Positions 33,968 to 42,711 of a stretch of 64,000 bases of DNA are shown here, one piece after another; the stretch's first letter is position 1, and each line of letters starts with the position of its first letter. Under the pieces are notes generated by a model. That model saw only the letters and a list, made by a program, of their open reading frames with translations. It searched no databases and was not told where the DNA came from. The stretch is taken from positions 248,001 through 312,000 of the forward strand of contig NZ_JAAAMJ010000002.1 in assembly GCF_010500835.1 (NCBI RefSeq), given 5' to 3'. The translations under genes and the position numbers were made by a program. This DNA is from Aurantimonas aggregata (GTDB taxonomy: Bacteria > Pseudomonadota > Alphaproteobacteria > Rhizobiales > Rhizobiaceae).

Positions 33968-35101
33968 ATGGGCAACATGATGATCAACGCGAAGACCGCC
34001 GCAACGCCGGCGCTGCTGCCGGCTGGCGGGTCGACGGCAGCCATCCGCTGCGAGCGGGCAGCAGCGGAGCTGCGTTATGGCCGGCCGGTGCTGATCCGCG
34101 GGAACGACGGCGCGACGCTGGCCGCGCTCGCCCTCGATGCCGCCGATCGAGCCGCCTACGAGGCGTTCGGGGCGGCGCTCGGCGACCGTCACGACCTGTT
34201 TCTGACGCCGACGCGCGCGGCCGTCCTTGGCCTGACCGCGCCGACCGGTGCGTTGTTGCCGCTCGGCGGCATCGGTTTTGCAGAGGCCTGCCATCTGGGC
34301 TATTTGCGCGGCGCCTTCCGGCTGCGCGACTGGCGGGAGGGTGGCCCGCTGGAGTCCGAAGCCGCTTTGGCCGCCCGGCTGGCGCTGCTGCTCCCGGCCG
34401 TCGTCTGCGGCCGGGTCACGGCGGACAACCCGGCTTTCGCCGACGCCGTCTCGCTCGAGCTCGGCGATCTCGACGCCGCCAATCTTGCAAATCTCGGGCG
34501 GTTCGAGGTCGTGGCGCGAACCGAGGTGCCGTTGAAGGGCATCGAGTCGGCGGAGTTCGTGATCTTCCGCGGCGGCCTGGCGCAGCGCGACCAGGTGGCG
34601 ATCGTCGTCGGCGATCCCGATCGCAGCCGGCCGGTACCGGTACGGGTCCACTCGTCCTGCATCACCGGCGATCTCTTCGGTTCGCTCAAATGCGACTGCG
34701 GCGACCAGCTGCGCGGCGGCCTGAAGACGCTCGAGGAACGCGGCGGCGGCGTGCTGATCTATCTCGACCAGGAAGGCCGCGGCACCGGGATCGCTGCGAA
34801 GATGCGCGCCTACGGGATGCAGGGCGAAGGGCTGGACACGATCGACGCCGACGCGCAGCTGGGTTTCGGCGCCGATGAACGGCGCTATGAGGCGGCCGCG
34901 GCCATGCTGTCCGGCCTCGACATCAACCGCGTCGACCTGTTGACCAACAATCCGCTGAAGGTCGCGTATCTGCGAGCCTGCGGCATCGACGTCGTCTCGC
35001 GCACGCCGGTGCTCGGGCCGCTGACGGCCCAGAACACCGGCTATCTGCGGACCAAGTCGCGCCGCGGCGGCCACATGCTCGACCAGTTGTTCGAGGGATG
35101 A
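33968..35101 (+). CDS. ribA: GTP cyclohydrolase II with an N-terminal extension
   Basis: GTP cyclohydrolase II opens and deformylates GTP to the diaminopyrimidine that starts riboflavin synthesis. The C-terminal 200 residues are typical: VRVHSSCITGDLFGSLKCDCG with the three zinc cysteines (quoted as HSSCITGDLFGSLKCDCG), DQEGRGTGIAAK with catalytic residues, and the GTP-binding LTNNPLKV. The first 170 or so residues match no motif I recognise; they could be a degenerate RibB-like or lineage-specific domain. From ATG 33968 the product is 377 residues, against about 200 for E. coli RibA. It is divergent from the PTPS-like cluster and may feed it. Confidence 0.9.
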   Translation: MGNMMINAKTAATPALLPAGGSTAAIRCERAAAELRYGRPVLIRGNDGATLAALALDAADRAAYEAFGAALGDRHDLFLTPTRAAVLGLTAPTGALLPLGGIGFAEACHLGYLRGAFRLRDWREGGPLESEAALAARLALLLPAVVCGRVTADNPAFADAVSLELGDLDAANLANLGRFEVVARTEVPLKGIESAEFVIFRGGLAQRDQVAIVVGDPDRSRPVPVRVHSSCITGDLFGSLKCDCGDQLRGGLKTLEERGGGVLIYLDQEGRGTGIAAKMRAYGMQGEGLDTIDADAQLGFGADERRYEAAAAMLSGLDINRVDLLTNNPLKVAYLRACGIDVVSRTPVLGPLTAQNTGYLRTKSRRGGHMLDQLFEG

Positions 35102-35114
35102 ACCGCCGCCGGGC

Positions 35115-35876
35115 TCACGCCCCGTTGTCGCGGAAGCAGTAGACGTCGCCGGAATTCGCGGCGTCGGGTAGGTCGCGCAGCTTGTCGCGGATTGCTTCCC
35201 ACGAACACGGCTCGTCGAAGACCATTTCGTGGGTCTCGCCGAGCGAGATGTTGAAACGCCGATAGCCAAGGTCGCCGGCGCGCGCGAGACTGCGCAGCGC
35301 CACGTCCCGCTGCAGCGTGGTGAACTCGAAGGACAGAACCCTCACCGGCCGGCTGAGCCCGGCCAGCACGCGATCCTCCAGCCCCTCGACGTCGATCTTG
35401 ATGAAGGCCGGCTCGCCATGGGCGACGATCAGGCGATCGATGGTCGTCGCCTCGACCCTGACGGTCTCGTTCCAGACTTCGCTGCCCCAGCTTTCGTGTC
35501 CCGCCGCCGCCGTGACCATCTGGGTCGAGGCCGTCGACACGGTCGGGTTGGCCCCGTTGATGCGCAGTTCGAGGATGCCAGGCGCGGCATCCACCGCGGC
35601 CTGAAGGATTGTCACCGACGAATCGCGGCCGAACAGCGCCCGCAAGAGGCGCGCCGGCCGCGGCTGCGGCTCGATCGCGACGACACGGGCGCCGAGCTGC
35701 CGCATGACCCTGATCCGGTCGCCGACATGGGCGCCGATATCGAAGGCAAGGTCGCCGGGCGAGAGAAACGGCTGGTAAAGCCGCGTCAGCCCATCGTGAT
35801 GGCTGCGATCACCGTGATAGACGCGCAGGCTCCTCAGGATCCCGAGCCAGCCACGAAACTCCGTACCGAAGCGCAT
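35115..35876 (-). CDS. FkbM family methyltransferase
   Basis: This is a 253-residue SAM-dependent methyltransferase of the FkbM group, which generally O-methylates sugars or polyketides. SAM motif I is DLAFDIGAHVGDRIRVM and the FkbM hallmark is PAFIKIDVEGLEDRVLAGL. Its ATG overlaps the opgH stop by one base (TGATG), so its synthesis is coupled to OpgH. That pairing suggests methylation of the glucan backbone or its precursor, but the active site would have to be cytoplasmic because no signal peptide is present. Confidence 0.88.
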   Translation of the reverse strand: MRFGTEFRGWLGILRSLRVYHGDRSHHDGLTRLYQPFLSPGDLAFDIGAHVGDRIRVMRQLGARVVAIEPQPRPARLLRALFGRDSSVTILQAAVDAAPGILELRINGANPTVSTASTQMVTAAAGHESWGSEVWNETVRVEATTIDRLIVAHGEPAFIKIDVEGLEDRVLAGLSRPVRVLSFEFTTLQRDVALRSLARAGDLGYRRFNISLGETHEMVFDEPCSWEAIRDKLRDLPDAANSGDVYCFRDNGA

Positions 35877-37783
35877 CAGCGACGACCGGCTTCAGCTTCG
35901 GCGGCGAGCGGTACGGCTGCCGGCAGCAGCGGCGAGGTGCGTCCCTCGACCCCGCGCCACGGCCGCGCCTCGATCGGGATCAGCCCGCGCAGCAGCCGCG
36001 GCAGAATGGATTCCTCCGGCGTCGCGAAGAGACCTGCCCGCGCGACGATCCGCCCGAAGCCCGGCGAGGCGGTGATGACGGTGAACGGTACGGCGAGGCA
36101 GAGACCGGCGACGAACGGCGCGCCCCAGAGCAGCGCCACCGGGCTGGCCGCAAAGAGCACCGCCGCCATGGCGAAGCCGAGCAGCGTCTGCGGCCACATG
36201 GCCTTGAACGCCGACGTCCAGCCGACACCGAGCTTGTCGCGATTCTGGCCGCTCCACGTCACCGAGCGTCCGAACGGCAGGCCGACGAGGAAGAGCGAGA
36301 CATAGACGGCGACGATCGGCGCCATCAGCATCGACACCGGGATCTCGATCAGCGCCGAGGCGAGGAAGCGGATCGGCCCGCCATAGGCTCGAACGGCGCC
36401 GCGCGTCGCCAGCACGTCGATAACGCCCGCAATCTTCGGCGCGATCGACAGGACGAAGATGGTCAGGAACAGGCCGAGGCCGAGCTGGAGATAGGCCGGA
36501 TCGAACGTGCCGGTCACGCCCTTGACGGTCGCGGCGATGGTCATCGCGATCCAGGCGGGCGGGGCCATGTACATCAGGATCGCCTGCAGGATCTGGAAAC
36601 GGCTGATGGCCATCAGCCCCGATGCACGCAGGAAGCGCCAGTACTGCATGTTGCCCTGGCACCAGCGAAGGTCCCGCTTGGCGAACTCCGGCAGCGTCGG
36701 CGGGCTGGTCTCGTAGCTCTGCGTCTCGACCGGCACGATCCGGACTTCGTAGCCGGCGCGCCGCATCAGCACCGCCTCGAGCTGGTCATGGCTGAGCACG
36801 TGGCCGCCGAGCGGCGCCCGTCCCGGCAGGATCGGCAACTCGCAATGGTCGCGGAAGGCCCGCGTGCGGATGACCGCGTTGTGGCCCCAGTAGGAGCCGC
36901 AATCGGCGGTCCACCAACTGGCGCCCATGGTGAAGGAGCGCATGCCGTGGCGCATGCCGAACTGGAAGATGCGCGCAAAGCCGCTGGTCGCGGGCGTGCC
37001 GACGACAAGGCTCTGCAGGATGCCGAAGCGCGGGTTGGCCTCCATCGTCGCGACCAGCCGGGACATGACGTCGCCGGACATCACGCTGTCTGAGTCCAGC
37101 GGCAGGTAGAAGTCGAAAGCGTCGCCGTGGTGCTCGAGGAAATCGCGGACGTTGCCGGCCTTGAAGCCGACATTCTTGGCGCGGCGGCGATAGACCGGGC
37201 GCATCGGATCGTCGTCTGCAAACACCGTTGCGAAGCGCCTGAACTCGGCCTCCTCCGCCAGGGCGATCTTTGGCTCGCTGGTGTCGCTGAGAACGAAGAA
37301 GCGGAAATGCTCGCGGAGCCCGGTGCGCTCGAGGCTGATGCGCATTGCCTCGATCCGCTCGAAGATCGGGCGCGGGTCCTCGTTGCGGAGGAACACCGTC
37401 AGCGCAGTGCGGCTATGAAGGTGGCGAACGCGGCCGACCGGCCCGGCCGAGAAATACGGATAGACGCTGCGTGCCGGATCGGCCGGCCCGTGCATCAGGA
37501 CGAGGCCGATGACGGCATTCCAGAAACCCAGCACCGTCCACGGCGTCGCCAGCATGAAGCCGACCAGCATGACCCATTCGGCACCGTCGATGACGCCATC
37601 GGCGCTGAGCAGCGTCACCACGCCGGCAGCCAGCGCTACGAGCGTCACGAGATTGAGGACGAGCACGATCAGCCGACGCACGGCGACAGGCAGCCCTGCG
37701 GGCTCCGGCGGACGGGCAGCACGTTCCAGGTCTTTCGTCATGGGCAATGACAGTTCGTCGTCTGCCGACGGGACTCGCAACAC
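35876..37783 (-). CDS. opgH: Glucans biosynthesis glucosyltransferase MdoH/OpgH
   Basis: OpgH polymerises and exports the linear beta-1,2-glucan backbone of osmoregulated periplasmic glucans from UDP-glucose. It has two N-terminal membrane helices and a GT2 domain with LPLDSDSVMSGD (DxD region) and RDLRWCQGNMQYWRFL (the Q/RxxRW acceptor motif), followed by further helices. It is 635 residues, shorter than the 847 of E. coli. GTG 37783 has an AAGGAAG at proper spacing and is preferred to ATG 37741. The usual partner opgG is not adjacent; an FkbM methyltransferase follows instead. Confidence 0.88.
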   Translation of the reverse strand: MLRVPSADDELSLPMTKDLERAARPPEPAGLPVAVRRLIVLVLNLVTLVALAAGVVTLLSADGVIDGAEWVMLVGFMLATPWTVLGFWNAVIGLVLMHGPADPARSVYPYFSAGPVGRVRHLHSRTALTVFLRNEDPRPIFERIEAMRISLERTGLREHFRFFVLSDTSEPKIALAEEAEFRRFATVFADDDPMRPVYRRRAKNVGFKAGNVRDFLEHHGDAFDFYLPLDSDSVMSGDVMSRLVATMEANPRFGILQSLVVGTPATSGFARIFQFGMRHGMRSFTMGASWWTADCGSYWGHNAVIRTRAFRDHCELPILPGRAPLGGHVLSHDQLEAVLMRRAGYEVRIVPVETQSYETSPPTLPEFAKRDLRWCQGNMQYWRFLRASGLMAISRFQILQAILMYMAPPAWIAMTIAATVKGVTGTFDPAYLQLGLGLFLTIFVLSIAPKIAGVIDVLATRGAVRAYGGPIRFLASALIEIPVSMLMAPIVAVYVSLFLVGLPFGRSVTWSGQNRDKLGVGWTSAFKAMWPQTLLGFAMAAVLFAASPVALLWGAPFVAGLCLAVPFTVITASPGFGRIVARAGLFATPEESILPRLLRGLIPIEARPWRGVEGRTSPLLPAAVPLAAEAEAGRR

Positions 37784-37994
37784 GGATACTTCCTTTTCGA
37801 TGATGGCCTTGGGGACGGCGCCGACGCGGACCGCCCGACGCCGAACAGCGCCCGGGACAACTAGCTAGAGACCCAAAGTCCTGCGGAGAGGGTCGGTTGC
37901 CTCGCCGCAGTCCTCACTTTTCCGTAAGGACCGCAGAAATGCGGGCATTGAGCAAGACACCGCGGCAGATTGACCCGCCCCGGCTGGGAGCGAC

Positions 37995-39755
37995 TCAGCG
38001 TGCTGCTGCCTCGTTGCTTCCGAAAGCGGGGCGTTCGGCATCCGGGTACCAGTAGCGGGCGGCCGGCGCGTCGCGCTCGATCAGCACGAAGCTGTCGGCG
38101 AAGACCCGGTAGGGGTGGCTCCACGCCCCGTCCGGCCATTGCACCCGAATTTCGGCGCGCTCGGCCGTGCCGAGGCCGAGATGCACGAATCCGGAACGAC
38201 CGGAAGCATGGCCGCCGCCGACCTGGATCGTGCGGTAGAGCGTCCTGGTGCCGATCTTCACCGCCAGCTTGGCCCCGAGTGCTGTGCGGTTGGCGCCCTT
38301 CTGCGAGAGCGAGACTTCGAGGAAGTTGCCGAGCGGCCGCGTCCCGAAAGCGGACGCGGCGCCGCGGTTGCGCAAGAGGCTCGCCTTCTGGCCGCGATTG
38401 ACCACGAGCAGGTCGAGCGCGCCGTCGAGATTGTAGTCGGCGACCAGCGCGCCGCGCCCCTTGGTGTCGAGCGCCAGGCCGGCCGCCTCGCCGCGTTCGG
38501 TGAAGTGGCCGTCGAAACCGCCCATCAGGAGGTTGTCGGGGTCGAAGGCGGCGAAATCCGGCATCGCCTCGACATTGCCCTTGGCGATGAACAGGTCGAG
38601 CGCGGTGTCGTTGTTGAAATCGGCGAACTCGGCGTGCCAGCCGGTGGAGGGCTTGCCCTGATCCTCGACATAGGGGCGGTGGGCCGTCGCACCGCGGTCG
38701 AAGGCCTCGTCGCGATAGGTCGGCGCGTCCTCGAACTCGCGGTCGAGGAACTGCAGCTTGGTATCGCCCATCGAGGTCAGCGCGTATTCGGGCGTGCCGT
38801 CGCCGTCCACGTCGCCCTCGGCGATGCCCATGCCCCAGATCGACAGGTGCTGCCAGCCGTCCGCCTTGCGGTAGGGGCGCGGCGCGCGGTCCGGCTCCAG
38901 CCGCCAGAGCTGCTCGGCGCCGCCGCGATAATATTGCCGGTCGTTGGTGATGCGCAGCGCCGGCTCACCGGAGCGGTTCCAGTCGGTGAACAGCATCGAC
39001 AGGGCGCAGTAGCCGGGCGACAGCGCCAGAGGCTCGGAATAATCGGGAGCGTCCGTCGCGCCCGCTCGCGGGCGGATCAGCACATTGTCGGCGCAGGTGC
39101 CCCAGGGCGAGCCCGGCGCGGCGCGATCGACGTAGTTGCCGAAGGCGAGCGTCGGGAAGGATGCGCCGGGCTCGAAGATCGCCGAGAACGCCGTCGTCCA
39201 GGCTCGGCCGCCCTCGAAGCCCCAGGCAAAGTTCGCCTTCTCGAAGCGGCAGTCGGGGCCACCCTTGAGGAGGATGTTCGCCCCGACCCGGAGCAGAACG
39301 AGGTCTTCGAACCCGTCCTGGTCGATGTCCAGCGGATAGGCGCCGGTGACGTTCGCGAGGTCCTTCGGGTCGATCGGCTGCGGCAGTTTCTCGAAGGCGA
39401 GCGCGCCGCCGGCCTGTGACCGGTTCGCGTAGAAGCCGCTTTCCCCCTCGCCGCCGGCGAGGAACAGGTCGGGGAAGCGGTCGCCGTTGCAGTCGAAGAC
39501 AGCCCCACCCCCGCCGACGAAGAACTCCCACGGCCCGCCATAGACATGCTCGATGCCGGCCGCCTTCGCCTCTTCGTGGAAGAGCGGCGTGTCGGCGGCG
39601 AAGCCGGGTGCGGTTTCGGCCTGGGCTGTGGCTTGGGGCGCGATGGCGGTCAGGGCGAATAGTGTTGCTAGGACCAGGCGCGGGAGGAGTTGCGCGGCGA
39701 ACCCAATCGGTCCGAAAGGCGGGTTCGACCTACCCCCCTCTGCCCTGCCGGGCAT
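37995..39755 (-). CDS. Secreted CRTAC1/ASPIC-UnbV family VCBS-repeat protein
   Basis: This exported protein has at least five FG-GAP/VCBS calcium-binding repeats of the DxDxDGxxDL type (DCNGDRFPDLFLAGG, DIDQDGFEDLVLL, DVDGDGTPEYAL, DFNNDTALDLFIA, DYNLDGALDLLVV), predicting a beta-propeller. A C-terminal ASPIC/UnbV domain contains FVHLGLGTAERAEIRVQWP. A hydrophobic segment ending in ATAQA is the signal peptide. No ATG, GTG or TTG lies close to it. The nearest in-frame ATG, 39755, falls inside an intergenic palindromic repeat and adds a Pro/Gly/Arg-rich lead. Function unknown. It is transcribed in the same direction as the di-haem oxidoreductase gene, 263 bases downstream of it. Confidence 0.75.
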   Translation of the reverse strand: MPGRAEGGRSNPPFGPIGFAAQLLPRLVLATLFALTAIAPQATAQAETAPGFAADTPLFHEEAKAAGIEHVYGGPWEFFVGGGGAVFDCNGDRFPDLFLAGGEGESGFYANRSQAGGALAFEKLPQPIDPKDLANVTGAYPLDIDQDGFEDLVLLRVGANILLKGGPDCRFEKANFAWGFEGGRAWTTAFSAIFEPGASFPTLAFGNYVDRAAPGSPWGTCADNVLIRPRAGATDAPDYSEPLALSPGYCALSMLFTDWNRSGEPALRITNDRQYYRGGAEQLWRLEPDRAPRPYRKADGWQHLSIWGMGIAEGDVDGDGTPEYALTSMGDTKLQFLDREFEDAPTYRDEAFDRGATAHRPYVEDQGKPSTGWHAEFADFNNDTALDLFIAKGNVEAMPDFAAFDPDNLLMGGFDGHFTERGEAAGLALDTKGRGALVADYNLDGALDLLVVNRGQKASLLRNRGAASAFGTRPLGNFLEVSLSQKGANRTALGAKLAVKIGTRTLYRTIQVGGGHASGRSGFVHLGLGTAERAEIRVQWPDGAWSHPYRVFADSFVLIERDAPAARYWYPDAERPAFGSNEAAAR

Positions 39756-39776
39756 CTCCCCCACAAGGGGGGAGAT
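39732..39776 (+). repeat. Palindromic intergenic repeat, left copy
   Basis: This 45-base unit starts ACCCCCCTCTG and ends with a hairpin core of TCTCCCCC, ACAA, GGGGGGAGA. A second copy lies in inverted orientation at 39930-39974 and differs at only two positions. Units of this kind are widespread between genes in Hyphomicrobiales. It contains the apparent start codon (39753-39755) of the CRTAC1 gene. Confidence 0.85.
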
Positions 39777-39929
39777 CAGCCTGCCGCCAAGGCCGCGCTT
39801 CTTTCTCGTTCGTGGATCCTTGGCACTCTCCGCAGCAGGATTTTGGCGGCCCCTCAAAGCCGTTTCGCTTTCTACGGCACCGGGAGCGCCGGGGCGTTTG
39901 CAGAAGAGGGCGAGGCGACGAAGCTGCCA

Positions 39930-39974
39930 ATCTCCCCCCTTGTGGGGGAGATGTCCGGCAGGACAGAGGGGGGT
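39930..39974 (-). repeat. Palindromic intergenic repeat, right (inverted) copy
   Basis: This is the reverse complement of the unit at 39732-39776 with two differences in 45 bases. The two copies bracket about 150 bases without a recognisable gene. The pair could form a long stem in RNA or DNA, or reflect a small mobile cassette. Nothing else was recognised between 39756 and 40018. Confidence 0.85.
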
Positions 39975-40018
39975 GCTAATGCGCAAAACTGAGCTGCGTT
40001 TCGTCGCAACCATCCCGC

Positions 40019-41428
40019 TCACTCCCCCACCGACAGCGTCTTCAGCCATGCGATCAGCGCCGAGCGGTCGGCCTCCGGCAGGTCGCGATAGCCGGAAGCA
40101 CTCTTGTCCGCCGCGCCGCCGTGGGCGCGGATCACCTCGTCGAGCGTCGTGACGTCGCCGCGATGGCCGTAGGGTGCGGTGTCGGCAAGGCCCCAGAGCT
40201 CGGCGGTCATGAACACGTCGCGCTCGACGAAGCGCTGGGCGAGCGTTTCGTTTCCGAGGGCGGCGGTGCGCGTATCGGCGATGCGATGGCGCTTGAGGTC
40301 GCCGAACAGCGGCACCAGCACCTCGCCCGCGGCGTTGCGCGGTAGCCGCGCCGCCCATTCGAGCGTCGCCAGATCGTAGACGGCCGGCGTCTCGACGTCG
40401 CCCTGGCGCAGCGTGCCGGCGAGATCGACCGGGCCCGGATCCTGGAAAGCAAGGCTCTTCAAGGGGAGCGCCGGACGGTGGCAGGTCTCGCAGCCGAGAT
40501 CGGCGAAGACGACGCGACCCCGCTTCGCAGCTTCCCGCCAGGCCGGATCGTCGGGCGCAGCCTCAATCGGCGGCGGCAGCGTCGCCTGGAACGCCACCAT
40601 CGCCGACACCTCGCCGGCGCCGATCTCGTCACTGTAGCCGTCGCCGTCGAAATCGGCGGTGCCGGTCCAGCGCGTGCCCCATCGCTCGTCGGGCTGGATG
40701 CCGTGATGCTGGTTCAGCGCGTTGACGGTGAACTGGCGCAGCGAGGTCATCACGCCCTTCTGAGTGAACGGGCGGATGACGAGGTCCGCATCCACCCCAT
40801 CGAGTTCGGCAAGGTCCACCGAGCCGTCCGGCTGCGCGGTGATGCGCCCGAAATCGACGCCCTTGGCGACAAGTTCGACCCGCACCGGTTCGCCAGAAGC
40901 GCGGGCGCGGCGCAGGGCGTCCGCCCGTCCGGCACGAAGCTCGACGGTCATCTCGCGCGCCAGCAGCTCGACCAAGCCGGCGCCGAACAGGTGGTTGGTG
41001 CCGCGCTCGTTTGAAAATTGCGGGTCAAGCGTGTCGAACTCGGCGCTCTCAAAGCCTTCCGAGACGAAGGCATTGGCGACGAAGCCGCCGGCGCCGCCGG
41101 TCACCGGCTCGTTGTGGCAGGAGGAGCAGGCATTGGCGTCGGGGCCGGCGAGCCGCTGGAAGGCATGCTCGGCGGGACGCCGCGTCGCGGTCGGCACGAT
41201 CGCCTGCGTCGCGTTCGGCCGCCCGGCGCCGTCCAGCACGGTGAAGCGCGCCTCGAACAGGTCCTTGCCCTTCAGCGCCAGGTCCTCGAGCGCTTCGCCC
41301 TTGATCGGCCCGGCGATGGCCGCCTGGTCCAGACGCTCGCGGATCGTCTTTTCGCTCCAGGCGGGCTCCTCCGCCAGAGCGGGCAGCACCAGACCGGCAG
41401 CAAGCAACAGGGCGACAGCGCGCAGCAT
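40019..41428 (-). CDS. Di-haem oxidoreductase family protein (periplasmic c-type cytochrome)
   Basis: This secreted protein has a Sec signal (MLRAVALLLAAGLVLPALAE) and two haem c sites, CSSCH at residues 101-105 and CETCH at 313-317. The general pattern is that of the DHOR/thiol oxidoreductase family, distantly related to di-haem peroxidases. A DFDGDGYSDE stretch may bind calcium. The start overlaps the ROK regulator stop by one base (TGATG), and the CRTAC1 gene lies downstream. The electron donor and substrate are unknown. The coupling with a sugar regulator hints at a periplasmic redox step in sugar use, which is speculative. Confidence 0.82.
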   Translation of the reverse strand: MLRAVALLLAAGLVLPALAEEPAWSEKTIRERLDQAAIAGPIKGEALEDLALKGKDLFEARFTVLDGAGRPNATQAIVPTATRRPAEHAFQRLAGPDANACSSCHNEPVTGGAGGFVANAFVSEGFESAEFDTLDPQFSNERGTNHLFGAGLVELLAREMTVELRAGRADALRRARASGEPVRVELVAKGVDFGRITAQPDGSVDLAELDGVDADLVIRPFTQKGVMTSLRQFTVNALNQHHGIQPDERWGTRWTGTADFDGDGYSDEIGAGEVSAMVAFQATLPPPIEAAPDDPAWREAAKRGRVVFADLGCETCHRPALPLKSLAFQDPGPVDLAGTLRQGDVETPAVYDLATLEWAARLPRNAAGEVLVPLFGDLKRHRIADTRTAALGNETLAQRFVERDVFMTAELWGLADTAPYGHRGDVTTLDEVIRAHGGAADKSASGYRDLPEADRSALIAWLKTLSVGE

Positions 41429-42645
41429 CAGGCGGCCTCCTCGATCTCGGTTCCGGCGAAACGGGCGAAGCGATCGTCGAGCGCGGCCAGGGCATGCGCC
41501 GTCGCGGCCGAGAAGATCAGCTGATCGACATCCTCGGCGATCGAGAAGGCCGTGTCCGCACCCAGGCCGTCAATGGCGCTCTCGCGGATGCCGCGGCGGA
41601 TCGCCGGCTCCAGCAGGTCCATGGCGTGGGCGCCGGAGCCGGTGAAGACGATCGGCAGCGGATCGATCAGCGTGAAGACGCGGCCTAGCCCGTAGCCGAT
41701 CGCGAGCCCCGCCTCCTCGAACGCGGTCGCCGCCGCGCCCTGCCCGTCCCGGGCCAGCGCCGCGAGCCCATGCATGTCGGCGTCGCTGATGCGGCGGGTC
41801 GGCACCGCGTCCGCCTGGCCATGGGCGCGCCGCCAGATGGCGTAGTCGCCGGCATAGGCCTCGACGCAGCCGTGATTGCCGCAGCGGCAGAGGGCGCCGC
41901 CCGGCATGTGGTTGATGTGGCCGAACTCGACCGCCGAGGAGCGCTGGCCCTGGAAGGTCGAGCCGCCGAGCCGCAGCCCCATGCCGACGCCGAAACCGAT
42001 GAACAGCGTGGCGAAGTCGCGGCCGCTGAAATCCGGCGTCCAGCGGAACGCCTCGGGCATCAGCGAGCAGTCGTTGAAGACCTGGACATCGGCGCCGGTG
42101 GCAGCGGCAAGCGGCGCCGCGATGTCGAGATTGCGCGCCTTCAGCGCTGGCGACCAGAGAATGCGCGACAGACCGCTGTCGGTCTTGCCCTGCACGGCGA
42201 CGATCAGCTTGCCGAAGGCCGGCCGGGGGGTGTCACCGGCTGCCTCGCGCAGGAGCGCCAGCAAGACCGCGACGATCTCGTCCCGCCCGAAATCGGAGAG
42301 GTCGCATTCGCGCCGCGCCTCGCCGCGGACAGCGCCGGCATAGTTGGCGAATCGCACCGAGACCTCGCCGACGGCGACCTTGCCGATCGCCACGTTGGCG
42401 GCGGAAGCGGCCAGGGTCAGCGCCTTGCCGGGCCGGCCACGCCGTGCTTCCCGGCCATCGTCGTCGACCTCTTCGAGGATGCCGGCGCGCAGCAGCGCCG
42501 TGGCGATCGCCGAGGCGGCGGAAACCGAAAGCCCGGTCGCTTCGCTCACCGCCTTGCGGGTCGAGATGGGGGTGCGTCTCAGGTGGTCGATGACGGCGTG
42601 GCGATTATGGGCGCGCACGTCGTCGGCATCGGTCTTGGCCAGCAT
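41428..42645 (-). CDS. ROK family transcriptional regulator, probable xylose repressor
   Basis: This 405-residue protein joins an N-terminal winged helix (RRTPISTRKAVSEATGLSVS, about residues 24-43) to a ROK sugar-kinase-like domain with the zinc motif CRCGNHGCVEAYA and the phosphate-binding IGFGVGMGLRLGG. Repressors of this layout (NagC/XylR type) bind sugars through the kinase-like domain. It is divergent from xylFHG, and a dyad at 42741-42761 sits at the xylF promoter, so it is likely the XylR-type regulator. ATG 42645 follows GGAGGAAA. The downstream di-haem gene is translationally coupled. Confidence 0.88.
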   Translation of the reverse strand: MLAKTDADDVRAHNRHAVIDHLRRTPISTRKAVSEATGLSVSAASAIATALLRAGILEEVDDDGREARRGRPGKALTLAASAANVAIGKVAVGEVSVRFANYAGAVRGEARRECDLSDFGRDEIVAVLLALLREAAGDTPRPAFGKLIVAVQGKTDSGLSRILWSPALKARNLDIAAPLAAATGADVQVFNDCSLMPEAFRWTPDFSGRDFATLFIGFGVGMGLRLGGSTFQGQRSSAVEFGHINHMPGGALCRCGNHGCVEAYAGDYAIWRRAHGQADAVPTRRISDADMHGLAALARDGQGAAATAFEEAGLAIGYGLGRVFTLIDPLPIVFTGSGAHAMDLLEPAIRRGIRESAIDGLGADTAFSIAEDVDQLIFSAATAHALAALDDRFARFAGTEIEEAA

Positions 42646-42711
42646 TGGCGGCGTTTCCTCCCACCCTGGGCCCGCTCTCCCGGCGGGTAACCAAGGCCTG
42701 TGATCGCCACG

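Noticed and set aside
39756-40358. A long reading frame continuing the CRTAC1 protein upstream to 40358
   Set aside because: It runs through two palindromic repeats and antisense to the di-haem oxidoreductase gene, and its translation lacks protein-like character before the signal peptide.
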